Assembly (NCBI RefSeq): GCF_002813455.1
Contig: NZ_PHHE01000001.1
Coordinates: forward strand, 5,668,501-5,732,500
DNA from: Pseudomonas baetica
GTDB taxonomy: Bacteria > Pseudomonadota > Gammaproteobacteria > Pseudomonadales > Pseudomonadaceae
Length of the DNA stretch: 64,000 nucleotides
Reading direction: 5' to 3'
Below, piece by piece: positions 26,501-38,492 of the stretch. Numbering within the stretch: the first letter of the stretch is position 1; every line of letters starts with the position of its first letter. Both the position numbers and the translations under genes were made by a program. A model generated the notes under the pieces. The model saw only the letters and a program-made list of their open reading frames with translations. It was not told the origin of the DNA and ran no database searches.

Positions 26501-29500
26501 CGTTTATCGAGTTGCTGGCGCAAACCCGCCAGGCTGCACTCGGTGCTCAGGCCCATCAGGATCTGCCATTCGAACAACTGCTCGAAGCCTTCCCGCAGGC
26601 TCGCGAACAAGGCCTGTTCCAGGTCATGTTCAACCATCAGCAACGTGACCTGAGTGCGCTCAAGCGTCTGCCGGGTCTGCTCGCCGAAGAGCTGCCGTGG
26701 CACAGCCGCGAGGCCAAGTTCGACCTGCAACTGCACAGCGAAGAAGATCGCAACGGGCGCCTGAGCCTGTCCTTCGACTACGCCGATGAACTGTTCGACG
26801 CGGCGACCATCGCGCGACTGGCCGAGCACTTCAGCAATCTCTTGCGCGAGGTCTGCGAGCAACCGCAACGCGCCATTGGTGATCTGCAACTGTTGGCCAC
26901 CGCCGAACACGATCAGCAAAAAGACTGGAGCGTCGCCCCGTGCACTGAGGCACAACAATGGCTGCCGGCGTTGCTCAACGAGCAAGTGCGCCAGACCCCG
27001 GAGCGCACTGCGCTGGTGTGGGACGGTGGCAGCCTCGATTTCGCCGAACTGCATGCCCAAGCCAACCGACTGGCGCATTACCTGCGCGACAAAGGCGTCG
27101 GCCCGGATGTCTGCGTGGCCATCGCCGCCGAGCGCTCGCCGCAGCTGTTGATCGGCCTGCTGGCGATCATCAAGGCCGGCGGTGCCTATGTGCCGCTGGA
27201 CCCGGATTACCCGGCCGATCGTCTGGCCTACATGCTCAGCGACAGCGGCGTCGAACTGCTGCTGACCCAGACCGAATTGCTTGATCGTTTGCCGGCCAGC
27301 GAGGGCGTCAGCGTCATCGCCATGGACGCGTTGCATCTGGAGAATTGGCCAAGCCAGGCACCGGGTCTGCACCTGCACGGCGACAACCTCGCGTATGTGA
27401 TTTACACCTCCGGCTCCACCGGCCAACCGAAAGGCGTCGGCAACACCCACGCGGCACTGGCCGAACGTCTGCAATGGATGCAGAACAGCTATCGTCTCGA
27501 CGAAACCGACGTGTTGATGCAAAAGGCGCCGATCAGTTTCGACGTGTCGGTGTGGGAATGCTTCTGGCCGCTGATCACTGGCGCGCGTTTGCTGATTGCC
27601 GGCCCGGGTGAACACCGTGATCCGCATCGCATCGCACAGCTTGTTCAGCAATGCGGCGTGACCACGCTGCACTTCGTGCCACCGCTGCTTGCGTTGTTCG
27701 TCGACGAGCCGCTGAGTGCCGAATGCACCAGCCTGCGCCGGGTGTTCTCCGGCGGCGAAGCCTTGCCCGCAGAGTTGCGTAACCGGGTACTGGCGCAACT
27801 GCCCGCGGTGCAACTGCACAACCGATACGGCCCGACCGAAACCGCGATCAACGTTACCCACTGGCATTGCACAATGGCCGATGGCGAGCGTTCGCCGATT
27901 GGCCGACCGCTGGGCAACGTGGTTTGCCGCATTCTCGACGCTGATCTCAACCCCGTGCCGGCTGGCGTACCGGGTGAGTTGTGCATCAGCGGCATCGGTC
28001 TGGCCCGGGGTTACCTCGGCCGTCCTTCGTTGACCGCCGAACGTTTCGTCGTCGATCCATTGGGCGAGCAGGGTGAGCGCTTGTACCGTACCGGCGACCG
28101 CGCACGCTGGACGGCCGACGGCGTAATTGAATACCTCGGTCGTCTCGATCAGCAGGTCAAGTTGCGTGGCTTCCGCGTCGAGCCGGAAGAAATCGAAGCG
28201 CGTCTGCTCGCTCAAAACGGCGTCGCCCAAGCCGTGGTGCTGGTGCGCGAAACCGCTGCCGGCGCCCAGTTGATCGGCTACTTCACCGCGACCGATGCCA
28301 GCGAAGATCAGGACGCGCAGATCACTCGCCTGAAAACCGCACTGGCCGCCGAGCTACCGGAATACATGGTCCCGGCGCAACTGATGCGTTTGCACGAAAT
28401 GCCCCTGAGCCCCAGCGGCAAAATCGATCGTCGCGCCTTGCCCGAACCGCAGTGGCAAGCGCGCGAACACGTCGAACCGGTGACTGAACTTGAGCGGCAG
28501 ATCGCCGAGATCTGGCGCGAAGTGCTGGGCCTGACGCAAGTCGGCCTGCGCGACGATTTCTTTGCCCTCGGCGGGCACTCGCTGCTGGCCACGCAAATCA
28601 TCTCCCGCAGCCGTCAGGCCTGCGACGTCGAACTGCCGCTGCGCGCCTTGTTCGAACACAGCGAACTGGGTGATTTCGCCGAGCAGATCCGTCTGATCCA
28701 GGCCAGCGGCCGCACCAATAAACAGCCGCCGATTGAAAAAGTCGACCGCAGCCAACCGGTGCCGCTGTCCTATTCGCAGCAGCGCATGTGGTTCCTCTGG
28801 CAGATGGAACCGGACAGCCCGGCGTACAACGTCGGCGGCATGGCGCGCCTGCGCGGCGTGTTGCATGTCGAGCGTTTCGAGGCAGCGTTGCAAGCACTGA
28901 TCCTGCGTCACGAAACCCTGCGCACCACGTTCCCGAGCGTCGATGGCGTGGCTCGTCAGCGCGTGCATGCCGAGACTGGCGTGCGCATGGACTGGAAGGA
29001 TTTTTCGAAACTGGCGGCTGATGTCCGTGAGCAAAACGTCCAGCAGTTGGCCGACGAAGAAGCACACCAGCCGTTCGATCTGGAAACCGGCCCGCTGCTG
29101 CGCGCCTGCCTGGTCAAAACCGCCGAGCACGAACACTATTTCGTCCTGACCCTGCACCACATCGTCACCGAAGGCTGGGCGATGGATATTTTCGCCCGCG
29201 AACTCAGCGCGCTCTACGAAGCCTTTGTCGATGACCGCGATTCGCCGCTGGAACCGTTGCCGGTGCAGTACCTCGACTACAGCGTCTGGCAACGCAACTG
29301 GCTGGAGTCCGGCGAGCGTCAGCGTCAGCTCGACTACTGGACCGCGCAACTCGGTCGCGAACACCCGCTGCTGGAATTGCCGGGCGACCGTCCGCGTCCG
29401 CCGGTGCAAAGCCATCAGGGTGAACTGTTCCGTTTCGACCTCAGCGACGACCTCGCCGCCCGCGTCCGTGCCTTCAATGCGCAAAATGGTCTGACCCTGT

Positions 29501-32500
29501 TCATGACCATGACCGTCGCACTCGCTACGCTGCTCTATCGCTACAGCGGCCAGACCGATCTGCGCATCGGCGCGCCGGTGGCCAACCGCATTCGCCCGGA
29601 AAGCGAGGGGCTGATCGGCGCGTTCCTCAACACCCAAGTGCTGCGCTGCCAGCTCGACGGGCAGATGTCGGTCGGTGAGTTGTTCGAGCAGGTTCGCCAC
29701 ACGGTAATCGAAGGGCAGTCCCATCAGGATCTGCCGTTCGATCATCTGGTTGAAGCTTTGCAGCCGCCACGCAGCGCTGCTTACAACCCGCTGTTCCAGG
29801 TGATGTGCAACGTGCAGCGCTGGGAGTTTCAACAGAGCCGCATGCTCGCCGGCATGACCGTCGAATATATGGCCAACGATGCGCGGGCGACCAAGTTCGA
29901 CCTCAACCTGGAAGTCACCGACCTCGACCATCGCCTCGGTTGCTGCCTGACGTACAGCACCGATCTGTTCGACGAACCGACCATCGCACGCATGGCCAAA
30001 CATTGGCGCAACTTGCTGCAAGCGCTGATCGCTGATCCGCAGCAGCGCCTGAGCGAACTGCCGCTGCTCGATAAACCGGAACAGCAGAACCTGCTCGACA
30101 GCCTTGGCATCGAGCCGGGTGAGCATCGTCTCGATCAGTGCATCCATCATCTGTTCGCCGAGCAAGCGCTGATGCGCAAGGACGCTCCGGCCCTGACCTT
30201 CGCCGGGCAGACCCTGAGCTACGCCGAACTCGACGCCCGTGCCAATCGTCTGGCCTGGGCGCTGCGTGAGCGTGGGGTCGGGCCGCAAGTGCGGGTCGGC
30301 CTGGCACTGGAGCGCTCGCTGGAAATGGTTATCGGCTTGCTGGCGATTCTCAAGGCTGGCGGCGCCTACGTGCCGCTGGACCCGGAATACCCGCTCGACC
30401 GTCTGCACTACATGATCGAAGACAGCCGCATCGGTCTGCTGCTCAGCGACCGTGCGATGTTCAAAGCCCTCGGCGACCTGCCGTCGAGCGTGGCGCGCTG
30501 GTGCCTGGAAGATGACCGCGCGGCACTGACGCAATACCCGGCCAGCGAGTTGCCGTTTATCAGTCTGCCACAGCATCAGGCCTACCTGATTTACACCTCG
30601 GGGTCGACCGGCAAGCCGAAAGGCGTGGTGGTCTCTCACGGCGAAATCGCCATGCACTGCCAAGCGGTAATCCAACGCTTCGGTATGCGTCCGGACGACT
30701 GCGAGTTGCACTTCTATTCGATCAATTTCGACGCCGCCACCGAGCGTCTGCTGGTGCCGCTGCTCAGCGGCGCTCAGGTGGTGTTGCGTGCGCAGGGTCA
30801 GTGGGACGCGGAAGAAATCTGCGGTTTGATCCGTACGCATAAAATCAACGTGCTCGGTTTTACCCCGAGCTACGGCAGCCAGTTGGCACAGTTCCTCGCG
30901 ACGCAAAACGAAATCCTCCCGGTGCGCATGATCATCACCGGCGGCGAGGCGCTGACCGGCGAACACTTGCAACGGATTCGCGCGGCGTTCAAACCGTCGA
31001 TGTTCTTCAACGCCTACGGCCCGACCGAAACCGTGGTCATGCCGCTGGCCAGTCTGGCCCCGGACGTGCTGGAAGAGGGCGCCGGCAGTGTGCCGATCGG
31101 CAGCGTGATCGGTGCGCGTGTCGCCTACATTCTTGATGCCGATCTGGCGCTGGTGCCGCAAGGCGCGACCGGTGAATTGTTCATCGGCGGTGCCGGGCTG
31201 GCTCAGGCCTATCACGACCGTGCGGGCATCACTGCCGAGCGCTTTGTCGCTGACCCGTTCGCCACTGAGGGCGGGCGGATGTACCGCACCGGCGACCTGG
31301 TGCGCCAGCGTGCCGACGGCTTGGTGGAGTATCTGGGGCGGATCGACCATCAGGTGAAAATCCGTGGGTTCCGTATCGAGTTGGGCGAAATCGAAACCCG
31401 TCTGCTCGATCACGATTCGATCCGCGAAGCGGTGGTGCTGGCGCTGGATGCGCCGAGCGGCAAGCAACTGGTTGGCTACCTCGTCACCGAGATCGCTGAG
31501 CAAGGTGAAACCAAACAGGCTGAACTGCGTGACGCGCTGAAGTCGCACCTCAAGGCGCAATTGCCGGATTACATGGTGCCGACGCACCTGATCCTGTTGG
31601 CAAGCATGCCGCTGACCGCCAACGGCAAACTCGACCGCCGTGCCTTGCCGGCGCCGGACCCGGAGCTGAACCGTCAGAGCTACGTGGCTCCAAGCAATGA
31701 ACTCGAGCAAACGCTGGCGCAGATCTGGTGCGAAGTGCTCAACGTCGAACAGGTAGGCCTCAACGACAACTTCTTCGAACTCGGTGGTGATTCGATTCTG
31801 TCGATTCAAGTGGTCAGCCGAGCGCGGCAGCAGGGCATTCACTTCAGCCCGCGTGATCTGTTCCAGCACCAGACCGTGCAGACGCTCGCCGCCGTGGCCA
31901 GCCGCACAGAACAGGTGACGGCCGAGCAAGGATTGGTAGCCGGTGAGTCGCGCCTGACGCCGATTCAGCATTGGTTCTTTGACACTGCAATCGCTGAGCG
32001 TCAGCACTGGAACCAGGCGTTGTTGCTGGAACCGACCGCAGCCCTTGAGCCGCTTCGTCTGGAGCAAGCGTTGCTGGCGGTGATCGAGCAGCACGACGCC
32101 TTACGCCTGCGCTTCACTGAAGTGGCTGGCGAATGGCACGCAACGCATCAACCGGTGTCCGAAGTCGCCGTGCTGTGGCAAGTGCGCGTCACCTCGATGG
32201 ACCAGTGTGCGGCACTGTTTGCCGATGCCCAGCGCAGTCTCGATCTGGAAAGCGGCCCGCTGTTGCGCGCCTTGCTGGTCGATGGCCCGGATGCTCAGCA
32301 ACGCCTGTTCATCGCCATTCACCACTTGGTGGTCGACGGTGTGTCGTGGCGCGTGTTGCTTGACGATCTGCAAACCGTGTATCGCCAACTCGATACCGAT
32401 CAGTCGGTGGAGCTGCCGGCGAAAACCAGCGCCTTCAAGGACTGGGCGGCGCGCTTGCAGGCTTACGCTGGCAGCGAATCCTTGCGTGAAGAACTCAACT

Positions 32501-35500
32501 GGTGGCAGACCCAACTGGCCGGCCCGAACGCTGATCTGCCTTGCGAAAATCCACAGGGCGGCCAGCAGAATCGCCACGCTCAAACGGTTAGCGTGCGTCT
32601 GGATGCAGAAAACACCAAACAACTGCTGCAACAGGCGCCGAGCGCTTATCGCACCCAGGTCAACGATCTGCTGCTGACCGCCCTGGCCCGCGTGATGTGC
32701 CGCTGGAGCGGTCAAGAGTCGGCGCTGATTCAACTTGAAGGTCACGGTCGCGAAACCCTGTTCGACGACATCGACCTGACCCGCACCGTCGGCTGGTTCA
32801 CCAGCGCTTACCCGCTGCGCCTGACCCCGCACAGCATTGAAGAGGCCGCCGGGCAGGGCGCTTCGATCAAGGCGATCAAGGAGCAACTGCGCGCTGTGCC
32901 GCACAAAGGGCTGGGTTATGGCGTGCTGCGTTATCTGGCCGATGACCTCAGCCAGCGCAGCATGGCGGCGTTGCCCAATGCCCCGGTCACTTTCAACTAC
33001 CTCGGCCAGTTCGACCAGAGTTTCGGCAGCGATGCGCTGTTCCGTCCGCTGGACGAGCCGGTCGGTGCCGCCCACGACCCGCAGGCGCCACTGCCCAACG
33101 AGTTGAGCGTCGACAGTCAGGTCTATGGTGGTGAACTGCTGCTGCGCTGGACTTTCAGCGCCGAGCGTTATGACGCGCAGACCATCAGTGAGCTGGCCGA
33201 TGCCTACCTCGCTGAACTGCAAAGTCTGATCAGCCATTGCCTGCGAGACGAGGCCGGTGGTCTGACACCGTCAGACTTCCCGCTGGCCAGACTGACCCAG
33301 GCGCAACTCGATGCACTGCCGGTGCCCGCCGCGCATATCGAAGACGTTTATCCGCTGGCGCCGATGCAGGAAGGCATGTTGCTGCACACCTTGCTCGAAC
33401 CGGGCACCGGTCTGTACTACATGCAGGATCGCTACCGCATCAACAGCGAACTCGACCCTGAGCGTTTCGCTCAGGCCTGGCAAGCGGTGGTCGCGTGTCA
33501 TGAAGCTCTGCGTGCGTCGTTCTGCTGGAACGTCGGCGAAGACATGCTGCAAGTGATCCACACCCCGGGTCGTACGCCCATCGAGTACCTGGACTGGAGC
33601 GCCATTGCCGAATCCGAGCAGGAACCCAAGCTGCAAGCGCTGCTGAAAAGCGAACGTGAGGCCGGGTTCGATCTGCTCAATCAGGCGCCGTTCCACCTGC
33701 GGCTGATCAAGGTCGGCGCGGCGCGCTACTGGTTCATGATGAGCAACCATCACATCCTCATCGATGCCTGGTGCCGCTCGCTGCTGATGAACGACTTCTT
33801 CGAGATTTACACCGCCCTCGGCGAAGGTCGCGAAGCACAGTTGAGCGTGCCGCCGCGCTACCGCGATTACATCGGTTGGCTGCAACGCCAGAGCCTGGCC
33901 GAAGCACGGCAGTGGTGGCAGCAGAACCTGCAAGGGTTCGAGCGCACCACACCGATCCCGAGTGATCGTCCGTTCCTGCGTGAACACGCCGGTGAGAGCG
34001 GCGGTATGGTCGTCGGCGACCGCTATACCCGTTTGAATGTCGAGGATGGTGCCCGTCTGCGCGAGTTGGCCCAGGCCCATCAACTGACCATCAATACCTT
34101 CGCTCAAGCGGCGTGGGCCTTGGTGCTGCGCCGCATGAGCGGGGATCGCGACGTGCTGTTCGGCGTGACCGTGGCCGGGCGCCCGGTGGACATGCCGCAG
34201 ATGCAACGCACCGTCGGTCTGTTCATCAACAGCATCGCGTTGCGGGTGCAGATCCCGGCGGACGATCAGCGCGCCAGTGTGCGTCAGTGGCTGAGCGGTT
34301 TGCTCGACAGCAACATGCAGCTGCGCGAGTACGAATACCTGCCGTTGGTGAGCATTCAGGAACAGAGCGAACTGCCCAAAGGCCAGCCGCTGTTCGACAG
34401 CCTGTTCGTGTTCGAAAACGCTCCGGTAGAAGTCTCGGTACTGGATCGTGCGCAGAGCCTCAACGCGACATCGGATTCGGGCCGGACCCACACCAATTTC
34501 CCGATTACGGCGGTGTGCTACCCGGGCGATGATCTCGGTTTGCACTTGTCCTATGACCAGCGTTACTTCGACAAATCGACCATCGAACGCATGCTCGGTG
34601 AGTTCAAGCGTCTGCTGTTGGCGCTGGTCGATGGTTTCCATGGCGACATGGCCGACCTGCCATTGCTGGGAGCCGAGGAACAGGACTTCCTCCTGCACGG
34701 TTGCAACCAGAGCGCCCACGATTATCCGCTGGAGCAGAGCTACATTGCGCTGTTCGAAGCGCAGGTTGCCCAGCATCCGCAACGTGTTGCGGCCAGTTGC
34801 CTCGATGTTCGCCTGAGCTATCAGGCGTTGAACCAGAATGCCAACCGCCTCGGCCATGCACTGGTCGCGGCCGGGGTGCAGATGGATCAACCGGTGGCGT
34901 TGCTGGGCGAACGTAACCTTGATCTGTTGGGCATGATCATCGGCAGCTTCAAGTCGGGTGCCGGTTACCTGCCGCTGGATCCGGGTCTGCCGAGTCAGCG
35001 TCTGCAACGGATCATCGAGCTGAGCCGCACGCCGGTGCTGGTCTGCAGCGAAGCATGCCGTGAACAGGCGCAGACCCTGCTCGATGAATTCAACTGCGCC
35101 AATCGTCCACGGTTGCTGGTGTGGGAAGAGGTGCAAGCCGCCGCGACATCGGCGCAGAACCTCGGCATTCACAGCGGCCCGGACAACCTCGCCTATGTGA
35201 TTTACACCTCGGGTTCGACCGGCCTGCCGAAAGGCGTGATGGTCGAGCAGCGCGGCATGCTCAATAACCAGTTGAGCAAGGCGCCGTACCTGAACCTGAC
35301 TGACGCCGACGTGATCGCGCAAACCGCTTCGCAAAGCTTCGACATTTCGGTCTGGCAGTTCCTCGCCGCGCCGCTGTTTGGCGCACGGGTCGACATCGTG
35401 CCGAACACCATCGCCCACGATCCGCAAGGTTTGCTGGTGCATGTGCAGGCACAGGGCATCACTGTGCTGGAAAGTGTGCCGTCGCTGATTCAAGGCATGC

Positions 35501-36582
35501 TCGCCTCGGATCGTCTGAGCCTCGATGGTCTGCGCTGGATGCTGCCGACCGGTGAAGCGATGCCGCCGGAACTGGCGCATCAGTGGCTGCTGCGTTACCC
35601 GGACATCGCTCTGGTCAACGCTTATGGCCCGGCGGAATGTTCCGATGACGTGGCGTTCTACCGCGTCGATATGGCTTCGACTCGCGGCAGTTACTTGCCG
35701 ATCGGTACGCCGACCGACAACAACTTGCTGTACCTGCTCGATGGCGCACTGGAGTTGGTGCCGTTGGGTGCGGTGGGTGAGTTGTGTGTCGCCGGCACCG
35801 GTGTCGGTCGCGGTTATGTCAGCGATCCGCTGCGCACCGCGCCGGTGTTTGTACCGAACCCGTTCGGTGCACCGGGTGAGCGTCTGTATCGCACTGGCGA
35901 TCTGGCACGGCGCCGCAGCGACGGCGTGCTGGAGTACGTCGGCCGGGTCGACCATCAGGTGAAGATTCGCGGTTACCGGATCGAGCTGGGTGAAATCGAA
36001 GCGCGTCTGCATGAACAACCGGAAGTTCGCGAGGGTGCGGTGGGTGTGCAGGAAGGTGTCAACGGCAAACACTTGGTTGGCTATTTGGTGGCGGCGGATA
36101 GCGCGCTCAATCCGAGCGAACGTCTGGAACGCATCAAACAACGCCTGCGCTCCGAGCTGCCGGAATACATGGTGCCGCTGCACTGGTTGTGGCTGGAACA
36201 ACTGCCGCTCAACGCCAACGGCAAACTCGACCGCAAGGCCCTGCCGGCGCTGGAGATCGGTCAGTTGCAGAGCGAGGATTACCTGGCCCCGCGCAATGAC
36301 CTGGAGCAGACCCTGGCGGATGTCTGGGCCGAGGTGCTAAAGGTCGAGAAGGTGGGCGTGCGCGACAACTTCTTTGAACTGGGCGGGCATTCGTTGCTGG
36401 CGACGCAGATTGCTTCGCGGGTACAGAAAACCCTGCAACGCGACGTGCCGCTACGGGCGATGTTCGAGTGCAGCACGGTGGAGGCGTTGGCCGAGTACAT
36501 CGACGGGTTGGCGGCGAGTGATATCACCGAGGACAAAGTTGATCGCTTGAACGATCTGATGGCGGAGCTGGAGGGGCTTTGA
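23584..36582 (+). CDS. pvdL: Pyoverdine chromophore peptide synthetase PvdL
   Basis: Starts pyoverdine assembly, making acyl-L-Glu-D-Tyr-L-Dab, the chromophore precursor. The 4332 residues are close to the P. aeruginosa protein. Domains in order: acyl-ligase (1-570, [12 protein letters not shown]); carrier 1 (Ser611); condensation 1 (HHIIADG at 802); adenylation 1 (about 1130-1610); carrier 2 (Ser1666); condensation 2 (HHIVTEG at 1858); adenylation 2 (about 2190-2680); carrier 3 (GGDS, Ser2737); epimerisation (HHLVVDG at 2913); condensation 3 (HHILIDA at 3389, D-acceptor type); adenylation 3; carrier 4 (Ser4270). There is no thioesterase, as expected. The last adenylation pocket reads D-I-W-E-L-T-A-D-D, the known code for diaminobutyrate. 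The myristate link of the first domain is family knowledge. AGGAA precedes the ATG. Confidence 0.98.
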   Translation: MTDAFELPSTLVQALQRRAALTPDRLALRFLAESEEQTVVLSYRELDQRARTIAAALQAEAEFGDRAVLLFPSGPDYVAAFFGCLYAGVIAVPAYPPESARRHHQERLLSIIADAEPRLLLTSADLRDALQQIEGAPPLLCVDTLDNALAEGWVEPTLPADHIAFLQYTSGSTALPKGVQVSHGNLVANELLIRHGFGIDANPDDVIVSWLPLYHDMGLIGGLLQPIFSGVPCILMSPAYFLGRPLRWLEAISQYGGTISGGPDFAYRLCSERVSESALERLDLSRWRVAYSGSEPIRLDTNERFAEKFAACGFSEDSFMASYGLAEATLFVAGTPRGTGIPALRVDDQALAQNRAEPGDGSPIMSCGISQPEHAVLIVEPTHLQELADNAVGEVWAAGPSIALGYWRNPEASAKTFVQHAGRTWLRTGDLGFMRDGELFITGRLKDMLIVRGHNLYPQDIEKTVESEVEVVRKGRVAAFAVTQDGEEGIGIAAEISRSVQKILPPEALIKAIRQAVAEAYQEAPSVVVLLNPGALPKTSSGKLQRSACRNRLADGSLDSYAVFPSTPCETPDAPATASELEALIGKIWAEQLNVKQVNADDHFFLLGGNSIAAAQVIARVREELRLELNLRLLFEAPTLSAFAAAVAQQQQDGGSAQGEICALSRSEPMPQSLAQNRLWITWQLDPQSSAYNIPGALRLRGELDEDALRASFQQLIERHESLRTRFFERDGVALQQVDATAEFNLQLIDISDLPAHEREARAQQIREDEARTQFDLEQGPLLWVTLIRLDDEDHQLLVTLHHIIADGWSLNVLIDEFSRLYAAASQGQRAELAPLPTQYADYGSWQRQWLAQGEGERQLAYWKSQLGDEHPTLELATDHPRSAQQLHSAARHSVRLSVSLSEAIRNTAQAHEATPFMLLLSAFQSLLHRYSGQRDIRIGVPNANRPRLETQGLIGFFINTQVLRAEVDSRLSFIELLAQTRQAALGAQAHQDLPFEQLLEAFPQAREQGLFQVMFNHQQRDLSALKRLPGLLAEELPWHSREAKFDLQLHSEEDRNGRLSLSFDYADELFDAATIARLAEHFSNLLREVCEQPQRAIGDLQLLATAEHDQQKDWSVAPCTEAQQWLPALLNEQVRQTPERTALVWDGGSLDFAELHAQANRLAHYLRDKGVGPDVCVAIAAERSPQLLIGLLAIIKAGGAYVPLDPDYPADRLAYMLSDSGVELLLTQTELLDRLPASEGVSVIAMDALHLENWPSQAPGLHLHGDNLAYVIYTSGSTGQPKGVGNTHAALAERLQWMQNSYRLDETDVLMQKAPISFDVSVWECFWPLITGARLLIAGPGEHRDPHRIAQLVQQCGVTTLHFVPPLLALFVDEPLSAECTSLRRVFSGGEALPAELRNRVLAQLPAVQLHNRYGPTETAINVTHWHCTMADGERSPIGRPLGNVVCRILDADLNPVPAGVPGELCISGIGLARGYLGRPSLTAERFVVDPLGEQGERLYRTGDRARWTADGVIEYLGRLDQQVKLRGFRVEPEEIEARLLAQNGVAQAVVLVRETAAGAQLIGYFTATDASEDQDAQITRLKTALAAELPEYMVPAQLMRLHEMPLSPSGKIDRRALPEPQWQAREHVEPVTELERQIAEIWREVLGLTQVGLRDDFFALGGHSLLATQIISRSRQACDVELPLRALFEHSELGDFAEQIRLIQASGRTNKQPPIEKVDRSQPVPLSYSQQRMWFLWQMEPDSPAYNVGGMARLRGVLHVERFEAALQALILRHETLRTTFPSVDGVARQRVHAETGVRMDWKDFSKLAADVREQNVQQLADEEAHQPFDLETGPLLRACLVKTAEHEHYFVLTLHHIVTEGWAMDIFARELSALYEAFVDDRDSPLEPLPVQYLDYSVWQRNWLESGERQRQLDYWTAQLGREHPLLELPGDRPRPPVQSHQGELFRFDLSDDLAARVRAFNAQNGLTLFMTMTVALATLLYRYSGQTDLRIGAPVANRIRPESEGLIGAFLNTQVLRCQLDGQMSVGELFEQVRHTVIEGQSHQDLPFDHLVEALQPPRSAAYNPLFQVMCNVQRWEFQQSRMLAGMTVEYMANDARATKFDLNLEVTDLDHRLGCCLTYSTDLFDEPTIARMAKHWRNLLQALIADPQQRLSELPLLDKPEQQNLLDSLGIEPGEHRLDQCIHHLFAEQALMRKDAPALTFAGQTLSYAELDARANRLAWALRERGVGPQVRVGLALERSLEMVIGLLAILKAGGAYVPLDPEYPLDRLHYMIEDSRIGLLLSDRAMFKALGDLPSSVARWCLEDDRAALTQYPASELPFISLPQHQAYLIYTSGSTGKPKGVVVSHGEIAMHCQAVIQRFGMRPDDCELHFYSINFDAATERLLVPLLSGAQVVLRAQGQWDAEEICGLIRTHKINVLGFTPSYGSQLAQFLATQNEILPVRMIITGGEALTGEHLQRIRAAFKPSMFFNAYGPTETVVMPLASLAPDVLEEGAGSVPIGSVIGARVAYILDADLALVPQGATGELFIGGAGLAQAYHDRAGITAERFVADPFATEGGRMYRTGDLVRQRADGLVEYLGRIDHQVKIRGFRIELGEIETRLLDHDSIREAVVLALDAPSGKQLVGYLVTEIAEQGETKQAELRDALKSHLKAQLPDYMVPTHLILLASMPLTANGKLDRRALPAPDPELNRQSYVAPSNELEQTLAQIWCEVLNVEQVGLNDNFFELGGDSILSIQVVSRARQQGIHFSPRDLFQHQTVQTLAAVASRTEQVTAEQGLVAGESRLTPIQHWFFDTAIAERQHWNQALLLEPTAALEPLRLEQALLAVIEQHDALRLRFTEVAGEWHATHQPVSEVAVLWQVRVTSMDQCAALFADAQRSLDLESGPLLRALLVDGPDAQQRLFIAIHHLVVDGVSWRVLLDDLQTVYRQLDTDQSVELPAKTSAFKDWAARLQAYAGSESLREELNWWQTQLAGPNADLPCENPQGGQQNRHAQTVSVRLDAENTKQLLQQAPSAYRTQVNDLLLTALARVMCRWSGQESALIQLEGHGRETLFDDIDLTRTVGWFTSAYPLRLTPHSIEEAAGQGASIKAIKEQLRAVPHKGLGYGVLRYLADDLSQRSMAALPNAPVTFNYLGQFDQSFGSDALFRPLDEPVGAAHDPQAPLPNELSVDSQVYGGELLLRWTFSAERYDAQTISELADAYLAELQSLISHCLRDEAGGLTPSDFPLARLTQAQLDALPVPAAHIEDVYPLAPMQEGMLLHTLLEPGTGLYYMQDRYRINSELDPERFAQAWQAVVACHEALRASFCWNVGEDMLQVIHTPGRTPIEYLDWSAIAESEQEPKLQALLKSEREAGFDLLNQAPFHLRLIKVGAARYWFMMSNHHILIDAWCRSLLMNDFFEIYTALGEGREAQLSVPPRYRDYIGWLQRQSLAEARQWWQQNLQGFERTTPIPSDRPFLREHAGESGGMVVGDRYTRLNVEDGARLRELAQAHQLTINTFAQAAWALVLRRMSGDRDVLFGVTVAGRPVDMPQMQRTVGLFINSIALRVQIPADDQRASVRQWLSGLLDSNMQLREYEYLPLVSIQEQSELPKGQPLFDSLFVFENAPVEVSVLDRAQSLNATSDSGRTHTNFPITAVCYPGDDLGLHLSYDQRYFDKSTIERMLGEFKRLLLALVDGFHGDMADLPLLGAEEQDFLLHGCNQSAHDYPLEQSYIALFEAQVAQHPQRVAASCLDVRLSYQALNQNANRLGHALVAAGVQMDQPVALLGERNLDLLGMIIGSFKSGAGYLPLDPGLPSQRLQRIIELSRTPVLVCSEACREQAQTLLDEFNCANRPRLLVWEEVQAAATSAQNLGIHSGPDNLAYVIYTSGSTGLPKGVMVEQRGMLNNQLSKAPYLNLTDADVIAQTASQSFDISVWQFLAAPLFGARVDIVPNTIAHDPQGLLVHVQAQGITVLESVPSLIQGMLASDRLSLDGLRWMLPTGEAMPPELAHQWLLRYPDIALVNAYGPAECSDDVAFYRVDMASTRGSYLPIGTPTDNNLLYLLDGALELVPLGAVGELCVAGTGVGRGYVSDPLRTAPVFVPNPFGAPGERLYRTGDLARRRSDGVLEYVGRVDHQVKIRGYRIELGEIEARLHEQPEVREGAVGVQEGVNGKHLVGYLVAADSALNPSERLERIKQRLRSELPEYMVPLHWLWLEQLPLNANGKLDRKALPALEIGQLQSEDYLAPRNDLEQTLADVWAEVLKVEKVGVRDNFFELGGHSLLATQIASRVQKTLQRDVPLRAMFECSTVEALAEYIDGLAASDITEDKVDRLNDLMAELEGL

Positions 36583-36605
36583 TGCTCTAGCGCCTGAACA
36601 GGCCT

Positions 36606-36680
36606 CTTCGCGAGCAGGCTCGCTCCCACATGGGGTTTGTGTCGATCACAGTTCCCTGTGGGAGCGAGCCTGCTCGCGAA
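36606..36680. repeat. REPIN after pvdL
   Basis: Inverted REP units at 36606-36630 and 36657-36680 of the same CTTCGCGAGCAGGCTCGCTC family, 26 bases apart, starting 23 bases after the pvdL stop. Confidence 0.94.
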
Positions 36681-36724
36681 TGGCGGCGATACATTCGCGT
36701 ACATGTCCAAGGTTGACGATCAGC

Positions 36725-36757
36725 AACCGGCAGCTCAGTCTGCCGGTTCTCTTTTTT
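36725..36757 (+). terminator. Intrinsic terminator downstream of pvdL
   Basis: A perfect 9-bp stem AACCGGCAG/CTGCCGGTT with loop CTCAGT is followed by CTTTTTTG. It is a classical Rho-independent terminator. It ends only 16 bases before the hydrolase start codon at 36774. Confidence 0.92.
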
Positions 36758-36773
36758 GTCGCGGGGGTGGTCG

Positions 36774-37589
36774 ATGCCTTTTTTCACGGTTGACGGACAA
36801 GCACTTCATTACATTGATCAAGGCTCAGGCCCGGCAGTGCTGCTGGCCGGCAGCTATTTGTGGGACCAGGCGATGTGGGCACCACAGATCGCTGCACTGT
36901 CGCCGCATTATCGGGTGATCGCGCTGGATCTCTGGGGCCATGGCGAGTCCGGACGGTTGCCGGAAAACACCCGCTCGCTGGACGACATCGCCCGTCAGGC
37001 GCAGGCCTTGCTCGATCATCTGGAGATCGATCAGGTGACTTTGGTGGGGCTGTCGGTCGGCGGCATGTGGGGCGTGCGTCTGGCCCTGTCGGCACCGCAG
37101 CGGCTCAAGGGTCTGGTGTTGATGGACACCTATGTTGGTGTCGAACCCGAGCCTACCCGTCAGTACTACTTCTCGCTGTTCAAGCAAATCGAAGAAAGCG
37201 GCGAAATCTCTGAGCAGTTGCTCGACATCGTCGTGCCGATCTTCTTCCGGCCCGGCATCGATCCACAGTCGGCGCTGTACCAGGATTTTCGCGCGAAACT
37301 CGCGGCGTATTCCTCTGATCGTCTACGCGAAAGTATCGTGGCGATGGGCCGTATCACCTTTGGCCGTGATGACCTGTTGCCGCGTCTGGGCGAGCTGAAT
37401 GCCGCGACGACGCTGGTGCTGTGCGGGGATCAGGACAAACCACGACCACCGTCGGAAGCACAGGAAATGGCCGAACTGATCGGCTGCCCATGGATGCTGG
37501 TGCCGGAGGCGGGGCATATCTCCAATCTGGAGAATCCTGAGTTTGTGAATGAGGCATTGCTGAAGTTTTTGGCTCAGCACAACCGTTAG
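36774..37589 (+). CDS. Alpha/beta-fold hydrolase
   Basis: Soluble alpha/beta hydrolase of 271 residues. The nucleophile elbow is GLSVGG near residue 93, the acid is probably Asp in CGDQDKPRPPSEA near residue 222, and His is in VPEAGHISNLENPE near residue 246; LWGHGESG precedes the elbow. It has no signal peptide. It is not the type II thioesterase PvdG that adjoins pvdL in P. aeruginosa; it resembles generic 3-oxoadipate enol-lactonase or esterase-like proteins. The pvdL terminator sits directly in front, so it may depend on read-through or on a promoter inside that region. Substrate unknown. Confidence 0.82.
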   Translation: MPFFTVDGQALHYIDQGSGPAVLLAGSYLWDQAMWAPQIAALSPHYRVIALDLWGHGESGRLPENTRSLDDIARQAQALLDHLEIDQVTLVGLSVGGMWGVRLALSAPQRLKGLVLMDTYVGVEPEPTRQYYFSLFKQIEESGEISEQLLDIVVPIFFRPGIDPQSALYQDFRAKLAAYSSDRLRESIVAMGRITFGRDDLLPRLGELNAATTLVLCGDQDKPRPPSEAQEMAELIGCPWMLVPEAGHISNLENPEFVNEALLKFLAQHNR

Positions 37590-37603
37590 ACCACGTCATC
37601 GTT

Positions 37604-37691
37604 CTTCGCGAGCAGGCTCGCTCCCACAGGGGGGATCTGCACAGAATGTGTGATCACCTTGGCCACTGTGGGAGCGGGCTTGCCCGCGAAG
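37604..37691. repeat. REPIN with two different arms
   Basis: The left unit (37604-37628) is the CGAGCAGGCTCG type, the right unit (37667-37691) is the GAGCGGGCTTGCCCGCG type. They still form an inverted pair, but with several mismatches. It lies between the convergent hydrolase and dsbG. Confidence 0.85.
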
Positions 37692-37721
37692 AGGCCGGGT
37701 CAGGCAATAAAAAATCTGGAG

Positions 37722-38492
37722 TTACTTGGGCCCGAGAATCTTCGCCAGTTTGTCCGGCGTCGGCGCGCCTTGCTGCTGTTGCAGCTCACCCTTGTCGTCC
37801 ATGTAGAAGATCGCCGGCGTCGCCTGCAACTCCAGGTCTTCCATCAACTGCATGTTCGCCGCGAGTTTGCTCTGCACCGCCGCCGGAATATCCTTCAACG
37901 CCTTGAGCGAGCTGCCCTTGCCGGCCTTTTCGTGATCGGCCAGCGCCTTGGCGGGATCCTTGGCCGCCAGCAGCGCGGCGGATTTGCCCGGGCTGTCTTC
38001 GCGGATGATGCCGACCATGATGTGCCGTAGCTGCACCTTGCCGGCCTTGACCCAAGGTCGCGCCTGCTCCCAGAACACGTTGCAGTACGGGCAGTTCGGG
38101 TCGCTGAACAGGTATACCGTGCGCGGCGCGTCCTTGTTGCCGTCCTGAATCCAGTTACTCGCCTCGAACTTGGCCCAGACTTCCTTGGCCATTGGCGCGT
38201 AGACCAGTTTCTGCAGCGGTTCGCTGCTGAGGTCTTTGCCATCGGCGTCGTATAGATTACCCAGCAGCACGTGCTTGCCGTCCGGGGTCAGGTACAGCGC
38301 CATGCCGCGGTTCTGGTATTGCGCCGCGTAACCGCGCAAACCGTCCGGGGCGTCGAACTGGCCGACGATTTTGGCGCCCTTGGCTTCAATCTGCTTGATC
38401 GCGGCAGGCAATTCTTCAGCAGCCTGAACCGACGGCAGTTGCAGCAGGGCAGTGCCCAGAGTCAGCGTCAGCAGGTGGCGGAGGCGGGGCAT
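37722..38492 (-). CDS. dsbG: Thiol:disulfide interchange protein DsbG
   Basis: Periplasmic reductase/isomerase of 256 residues that protects single cysteines and repairs disulfides. The signal peptide ends at VQAAEE near residue 25. The DsbC/G dimerisation domain (about 27-95) is followed by the thioredoxin domain with active site DPNCPYCNVFW near residue 130 and the cis-Pro segment ELQATPAIFY. Its start overlaps the upstream TlpA-like gene by 25 bases, so it is the third gene of a dsbD-tlpA-dsbG operon read leftwards. P. aeruginosa has the same set controlled by DsbRS. Confidence 0.93.
   Translation of the reverse strand: MPRLRHLLTLTLGTALLQLPSVQAAEELPAAIKQIEAKGAKIVGQFDAPDGLRGYAAQYQNRGMALYLTPDGKHVLLGNLYDADGKDLSSEPLQKLVYAPMAKEVWAKFEASNWIQDGNKDAPRTVYLFSDPNCPYCNVFWEQARPWVKAGKVQLRHIMVGIIREDSPGKSAALLAAKDPAKALADHEKAGKGSSLKALKDIPAAVQSKLAANMQLMEDLELQATPAIFYMDDKGELQQQQGAPTPDKLAKILGPK

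Noticed and set aside
23971..36201. Very long minus-strand open frames opposite pvdL
   Set aside because: They are complementary shadows of a G+C-rich coding region; frame and codon use follow pvdL.
36774..37589. Naming the hydrolase pvdG
   Set aside because: PvdG is a type II thioesterase with a different motif pattern; this protein looks like a general alpha/beta hydrolase and lies behind the pvdL terminator.
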